Shown: piece after piece, positions 5,306 through 8,879 of the stretch
Layout: each line of letters begins with the position of its first letter
Numbering within the stretch: position 1 is the stretch's first letter
Source: Thermoproteota archaeon
GTDB lineage: Archaea; Korarchaeota; Korarchaeia; B14-G2
Length of the DNA stretch: 8,879 nt
Assembly: GCA_003661385.1 (NCBI GenBank)
Contig: QMWA01000059.1
Location: 1-8,879, forward strand
Reading direction: 5' to 3'
The notes under the pieces: generated by a model
The model's input: the letters and a program-made list of their open reading frames with translations, nothing else
Databases searched by the model: none
What the model was told of the DNA's origin: nothing
Made by a program: the position numbers and the translations under genes

Positions 5306-6577
5306 TTGACGGAAACTAGAGTGTTCTTTGATGCACACATCCACAGCATGTACAGCAGAGCTACGAGCAAGGAGATGAACCTAGAGACGCTCTCTAGACA
5401 GGCAGCAGCCAAGGGACTCAACATGCTTGGGACAGGAGACTTCACACATCCACTTTGGCTTAGGGAGCTCAAAAGCAAGCTTAAACCCGTTGAAGACACG
5501 GGGCTCTACGAGTACGGTGGGATACTCTGGATGCTGACCACCGAAGTCGCCACAGTTTATGAAAAGGGTGGTAAAGTCAGGAAAATACACCACCTGATAC
5601 ATGCTCCAGATTTCGAGGTAGTTGAGCAGATCAATGCTGAGCTATCCAAGTACGGTGACCTTGCTAGAGATGGAAGACCTATGTTCTCTGGGCTTACATC
5701 GCCAGAGCTCGTTGAGATACTTATGGAGATCAGCAAGGATATCCTAGTTGTCCCAGCACACGCTTGGACCAGCTGGTGGAGCGTATTCGGAGCTTTCTCA
5801 GGATTCAACCACATCAAAGAGTGCTATGAGGATCAGATAAAGCACATTTATGCTATTGAAACAGGGCTGAGCAGCGACCCTCCGATGAACTGGAGAGTAA
5901 GCTGGCTTGACGACTACACGTTAGTAAGCAACTCAGATGCACACAGCCCCTGGACCTGGAGGCTTGGAAGAGAGCTTAACGTCTTTAGCCTAAGGAAAGT
6001 AAGTTATTGGAGCATAATTGAAGCCATTAAGCAGAAGGATAAGAGCAAATTCCTTTTTACCGTAGAGGTTCCACCAGAGTATGGGAAGTACCACTACACA
6101 GGACATAGAGGCTGTGGCATATCTCTACATCCTAAGGAGGCTATGAAGCTCTCTAACATATGCCCTAAATGTGGGAGAAAGCTGACAATAGGTGTACTAC
6201 AGAGAGTTGAGGAGCTGGCAGATAGACCAGAGGGATACAGGCCGCCTGACGCAATCCCCTTCAGGTATCTACTGCCTCTGTATGAGATAATATCATTCGC
6301 TACAGGAGTCGGGACACACTACTCTAAGCAAGTTGGAGACATGGTAGCTATGCTAGTGAAGAAGTTTGGCTCTGAGCTCAATGTCCTGCTGTATGCGCCC
6401 TACTCGGAGATCAAGGAGGCTATTGGAGACAAGATAGCTAACGCTATCATAGCTATGAGAAGGGGAAAGTTCAAAATAGAGCCGGGTTATGATGGGGTAT
6501 ATGGAAGGCCGGTATTCGGCGAGCAGCTTGGTGAACAGCAGTGTACTCTCTTGGAGTTCGGTGATATAGTTGAGTGA
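5306..6577 (+). CDS. Endonuclease Q-type PHP-domain phosphoesterase with zinc-binding motif (COG1379)
   Basis: Resembles archaeal Endonuclease Q, which nicks DNA 5' to deaminated bases such as uracil and hypoxanthine and to abasic sites. The 423-residue length matches that family. The PHP metal-site motifs are complete: DAHIH at 9-13, GTGDFTHPLW at 42-51 (D45, H48), E80 in LTTEV, HHLIH at 95-99, PAHAW at 150-154 and SDAHSPW at 210-216. A zinc-binding segment follows with C270 in GHRGCG and C286/C289 in CPKCG; H267 or H275 could be the fourth ligand. The family-typical VEELADRPEGYRPP is at 301-314. The C-terminal part (about 320-423) continues as in the family. The start is TTG with GGAGGG upstream. 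It directly abuts the small gene before it and overlaps the secretion ATPase after it by 8 nt. Family assignment is firm from motifs; the exact base specificity is inferred. Confidence 0.9.
   Translation: MTETRVFFDAHIHSMYSRATSKEMNLETLSRQAAAKGLNMLGTGDFTHPLWLRELKSKLKPVEDTGLYEYGGILWMLTTEVATVYEKGGKVRKIHHLIHAPDFEVVEQINAELSKYGDLARDGRPMFSGLTSPELVEILMEISKDILVVPAHAWTSWWSVFGAFSGFNHIKECYEDQIKHIYAIETGLSSDPPMNWRVSWLDDYTLVSNSDAHSPWTWRLGRELNVFSLRKVSYWSIIEAIKQKDKSKFLFTVEVPPEYGKYHYTGHRGCGISLHPKEAMKLSNICPKCGRKLTIGVLQRVEELADRPEGYRPPDAIPFRYLLPLYEIISFATGVGTHYSKQVGDMVAMLVKKFGSELNVLLYAPYSEIKEAIGDKIANAIIAMRRGKFKIEPGYDGVYGRPVFGEQLGEQQCTLLEFGDIVE
6560..6565 (+). promoter_or_regulatory. Shine-Dalgarno GGTGAT for the secretion ATPase gene
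   Basis: GGTGAT lies 4 nt upstream of the TTG at 6570, inside the last codons of the EndoQ-type gene. It supports the TTG start, whose reading frame overlaps the upstream stop, over the next internal ATG at 6609. Confidence 0.6.
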
Positions 6578-7721
6578 GATAGACCGCGAGCTTGAACTAC
6601 TTAAAAAGATGCTTAGCAACGATGACATAGAGGAGATATGGATTAATGGGCCAGGACTACCGGTCTTCATATGGCATAGGAAAAGAGGCATGATAAACAC
6701 GGGGTACAAGCTCTCGAGAGACGCCATAATAACATTTGCTAAGAGCGTTGCTAACATGAGTGGAAGGCCTCTAAGCGAGGAGACTCCGCTTCTAGATGCG
6801 AGCCTGAGGACAGGAGACAGAGTCGCGATAGCTTTGCCACCAGTTTCCCCGAGAGGGCCCTCAATAACGATCCGGAAGTTCAGGAGAAAACTCTACAGTA
6901 TAGTAGAGCTCATCGAAAATGGGACGATAAACGACTTGGTTGGAGGCTTTTTGTGGGTTGCTGTAGAGGGGCTCCGTGTTAGGCCCTTAAACACCCTAAT
7001 AATAGGTGGGACGGCAAGCGGGAAGACCACGCTGCTTAACGCCATATGTACCTTCATCCCATCAAATGAAAGGGTCATAACGATAGAGGACACAAGAGAG
7101 CTCAATTTAAGCTTCATACCGAACTGGGAGCCGCTAGAAGCTAAGCCAAGCTACACTGGTGAGAGAGGAGTGACAATGGATGATCTGCTGAGGCACGCCC
7201 TCAGAAAGAGGCCAAACAGGGTGATAGTTGGAGAAGTTAGAGGAAGTGAAGCTACTACACTGCTTCAAGCCATGAACATCGGACACCTAGGGTCAATGGG
7301 AACACTACATGCTAATAGCGCTAAGGATGCCATAACTAGGTTGACATCCCCGCCTATGAGCGTGCCTTTCGAGATGATTGGAGTATTAGACCTGATAGTC
7401 TGTCTGAGGGTGTGGTTCACTAGAGGAGGTACTATAATTAGGAGAGTAAGTGAGATATATGCTGTAGGAGGGCTTGGTGAGAAAAAGCCCACAATGGACC
7501 CCATTTTCAAATACGACTTCACATCAGATAAAATCGTGATGGAAGCATATCCATATCTAGCCTACGAGAAGATAGCTGAAGTCCTGTTGATATCACCAAA
7601 GGAGATAGAGAAAGAAGTTGAAAGAAGGGCTAGCATACTTAGAAACATGGTTAAAAGCGGGATAAGGAGCGTAGTAGACACAAGAAGGATATTTGAGAGG
7701 TATTATGAGGAGAACATCTAG
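6570..7721 (+). CDS. Type II/IV secretion system ATPase, VirB11/CpaF/ArlI-like
   Basis: Hexameric ATPase of the family that powers type IV pili, archaella and type II/IV secretion from the cytoplasmic face of the membrane. In 383 residues, a compact N-terminal domain (about 1-135, with EEIWINGPGLP at 21-31) leads to the C-terminal ATPase core. The core has Walker A GGTASGKTT at 146-154, Asp box TIEDTREL at 171-178, the family's RKRPNRVIVGEVRGSEA at 212-228 including Walker B, and His box GHLGSMGTLHANS at 238-250. All nucleotide-binding motifs are intact. It lacks the PIN and KH domains of the archaeal PINA-type ATPases and the long N-terminus of GspE. The TTG start has GGTGAT 4 nt upstream and overlaps the EndoQ-type gene by 8 nt, so translation is coupled. 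No ArlJ/TadC-like membrane partner or pilin is in the window, so its machine cannot be named. Its stop shares CTAG with the convergent gene. Confidence 0.92.
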   Translation: MSEIDRELELLKKMLSNDDIEEIWINGPGLPVFIWHRKRGMINTGYKLSRDAIITFAKSVANMSGRPLSEETPLLDASLRTGDRVAIALPPVSPRGPSITIRKFRRKLYSIVELIENGTINDLVGGFLWVAVEGLRVRPLNTLIIGGTASGKTTLLNAICTFIPSNERVITIEDTRELNLSFIPNWEPLEAKPSYTGERGVTMDDLLRHALRKRPNRVIVGEVRGSEATTLLQAMNIGHLGSMGTLHANSAKDAITRLTSPPMSVPFEMIGVLDLIVCLRVWFTRGGTIIRRVSEIYAVGGLGEKKPTMDPIFKYDFTSDKIVMEAYPYLAYEKIAEVLLISPKEIEKEVERRASILRNMVKSGIRSVVDTRRIFERYYEENI

Positions 7722-8398
7722 GCTATCCTCTCCACGGTTTCGACTACAACACCATAGTGTGTTAAGGCTATCGGGATTAGCTGAGTCCTTAAAAGAACCC
7801 CACGAATCTTCTGGATGAAGAGCGTGTGATCCACTCTGTTTTCATGTACTTTAGCTTCAAACTTCAGAACACAGTCAGCTAGCTCCTCGATTACAGCCTT
7901 AGCCCTTGGCTGCAGCACAGCAGGGTCTAGCAGAAGGAGTATCATAGGGCCCTTTTTGACCTCAAGAGCTAACTGAGCCATTAGCGTGACAAGCTCTGAG
8001 TCGTTTAAGAGAACAGAGAGTTCTGTAAGAGAGTCTATTAGAATGCTGTTAGCGCGGGTACAGGCCTCTCTGATCTTCTTAACTATGGCAGTAAGCTTCT
8101 CGCTAGATGAAAGGGCAAAGCCTATTGGCTCTATTGTAAGCAGGTTTATCGTGGGTGTTGTACGCGACACTATCTTGATTTGACCTTTGACATATTCAGT
8201 GTCCTTGAATACCGTTATCACAGTGGACCTCAAGCCGACTTGCACGGCTTTGCTGACTACAGAGTAGGCAAATGCATTCCTCAGCGAGCCAACGTCGCCC
8301 TCAAGGAGAACTAAGGACCCCCTAGGGAGCCCTCCCTCTAGGTACGTGTCTAAAACCTCTACACCGGTTGGAATCTTATCTGTTGTTGGTGTAACCAA
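7718..8398 (-). CDS. KaiC-like RecA-superfamily protein with destroyed Walker A motif
   Basis: Single-domain KaiC-like protein (226 residues); relatives include KaiC, GvpD-like proteins and ArlH/FlaH of the archaellum motor. The N-terminus carries the KaiC signature, IPTGVEVLDTYLEGGLPRGS at 9-28. Next comes the place of the Walker A loop, but it reads GDVGSLRNA at 34-42 where GxxGxGKT/S is expected: the invariant lysine is Arg and the Ser/Thr is Asn. A Walker B-like strand SILIDSLTEL is at 118-127 and a further core strand MILLLLDPA at 152-160. ATP hydrolysis is therefore unlikely, and a structural or binding role is inferred. The TTG start at 8398 has AGGTG 7 nt upstream. It begins 2 nt after the stop of the coiled-coil gene, so the two form an operon. 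Its stop overlaps that of the convergent secretion ATPase in a shared CTAG. Confidence 0.85.
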   Translation of the reverse strand: MVTPTTDKIPTGVEVLDTYLEGGLPRGSLVLLEGDVGSLRNAFAYSVVSKAVQVGLRSTVITVFKDTEYVKGQIKIVSRTTPTINLLTIEPIGFALSSSEKLTAIVKKIREACTRANSILIDSLTELSVLLNDSELVTLMAQLALEVKKGPMILLLLDPAVLQPRAKAVIEELADCVLKFEAKVHENRVDHTLFIQKIRGVLLRTQLIPIALTHYGVVVETVERIA

Positions 8399-8400
8399 TG

Positions 8401-8879
8401 CTAGGCACCTGCAGTCTGCTTAGCATAGTAGAAGCTTCTAAGGGTCTTCTCGATTGCTCTTAAAGACTCCTCTATGTCTGCTATAGCCTCTGCGAACTTT
8501 GCTTGTGTTGCAGCAGCATCCTTCAGCCTCTTGATGTATGAGGTGAGGTCATTTAGCATAGCAGTAAGGCCTTGTACTGTACCAGATAAGTCTCCAACTA
8601 CCTCGTTTAGGGCTGCTACTGTAGCAGCTATACCCTGATTTGCCTTAGCAACCTCCTCACCAAACGACTTAAGCTCGCTGACACTGCTAGAAAGAGAGTC
8701 AAGCTTCTTATTTAGCTCCGAAAACCTCTTAATTGCCTCGTTTAAGGCTGCTACTGTAGCAGCTATGCCCTGGCTTGCCTTAGCAACCTCCTCACCAAAC
8801 GACTTAAGCTCGCTGACACTGCTAGAAAGAGAGTCAAGCTTCTCACTCAGCTCTGATACGCTTCTTGTTAGGTCTGAGA
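8401..8879 (-). CDS. Repetitive coiled-coil protein, N-terminal part outside the window
   Basis: An open frame of 158 codons runs from the window edge to a TAG at 8401-8403; the start lies beyond 8879. The chain is rich in Ala, Ser, Leu, Glu and Lys, with hydrophobic residues every three to four positions and no proline or cysteine, so it should form long coiled coils. It includes nearly two copies of a 45-residue repeat (KLDSLSSSVSELKSFGEE, then AATVAALNE). A non-repeated C-terminal helix region follows (about the last 75 residues, ending FYYAKQTAGA). No membrane segment or known domain is visible in this part. Parts of chemotaxis receptors, crenarchaeal ArlX-type scaffold proteins or surface-layer stalks can look like this, so composition alone does not identify it. 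It is 2 nt upstream of the KaiC-like gene and surely co-transcribed, which suggests the two proteins act together. Confidence 0.8.
   Translation of the reverse strand, partial: SDLTRSVSELSEKLDSLSSSVSELKSFGEEVAKASQGIAATVAALNEAIKRFSELNKKLDSLSSSVSELKSFGEEVAKANQGIAATVAALNEVVGDLSGTVQGLTAMLNDLTSYIKRLKDAAATQAKFAEAIADIEESLRAIEKTLRSFYYAKQTAGA
8406..8410 (-). promoter_or_regulatory. Shine-Dalgarno AGGTG for the KaiC-like gene
   Basis: AGGTG on the minus strand lies 7 nt before the TTG at 8398 and inside the last codons of the coiled-coil gene. It supports the TTG start, since no ATG or GTG lies nearby in frame. Confidence 0.45.
8601..8843 (-). repeat. 135-nt-period tandem repeat inside the coiled-coil gene
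   Basis: Positions 8601-8708 match 8736-8843 with four mismatches in 108 nt (8610, 8632, 8638 and 8639 against their partners 135 nt away), and the last 69 nt are identical. Two of the changes produce one Ser/Asn difference, and the others are silent. The repeat unit is 45 codons and keeps the reading frame. Identity at silent positions points to a recent duplication or ongoing conversion between copies. Further copies may lie beyond the window edge. Confidence 0.92.

Noticed and set aside
5221-5817. Several minus-strand open frames of 73-92 codons
   Set aside because: Antisense to the small gene and the EndoQ-type gene, which have full metal-binding motifs on the plus strand.
7986-8183. 65-codon plus-strand open frame
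   Set aside because: Antisense shadow of the KaiC-like gene with no motif of its own.
8601-8843. Direct repeats considered as a CRISPR array
   Set aside because: The units are 135 nt with no unique spacers and keep an open reading frame, so this is a coding tandem repeat.

Overview
This window looks like archaeal chromosome, most probably from a thermophilic crenarchaeote (Thermoproteota). The evidence is a 20S proteasome beta subunit of the crenarchaeal inactive type, an archaeal-length NOG1 GTPase, a KaiC-like protein, TATA-like promoters, GGTGA-type ribosome binding sites, many TTG starts, AGA/AGG as the usual arginine codons, and almost no space between genes. The genus cannot be named from sequence alone. 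I see no rRNA, tRNA, CRISPR array, insertion sequence or phage gene.

Layout. Positions 1-3619 are four minus-strand genes that read leftward as one probable transcription unit: psmB (catalytically dead proteasome beta subunit), a membrane site-2 metalloprotease, NOG1 (ribosome-assembly GTPase), and a PflX-type radical SAM protein cut off by the window edge. The radical SAM gene may also have its own weak promoter. Positions 3620-3705 are a divergent promoter region. Then comes a small cysteine-rich, TPR-like gene on the plus strand (3706-3978). It converges on a minus-strand gene for a protein with an internal duplication (3975-4850). A second divergent promoter region (4851-4909) follows. 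From 4910 to 7721 a plus-strand operon encodes an uncharacterised tyrosine-rich protein, an Endonuclease Q-type PHP/zinc protein and a VirB11/ArlI-type secretion ATPase. This converges on a minus-strand pair: a long coiled-coil protein with a 135-nt tandem repeat (start outside the window) and a KaiC-like protein whose Walker A motif is destroyed.

How the genes may work together. The first block joins protein quality control (proteasome, intramembrane protease) with ribosome assembly. The right half is less conventional. A DNA-repair-type nuclease is translationally coupled to a secretion/pilus-type ATPase, and opposite them sit a dead KaiC/ArlH-like protein and a coiled-coil protein. These resemble the cytoplasmic part types of an archaellum or pilus motor, but no pilin or platform membrane protein is visible. 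Calling this a system is a hypothesis.

Two patterns cut across the genes. Both convergent gene pairs end on the same palindrome CTAG, which supplies a TAG stop to both strands. All six TTG-started genes have a Shine-Dalgarno sequence, while the four ATG-started genes do not, and three of those four have a TATA-like element about 30 nt upstream, as expected for leaderless mRNA.
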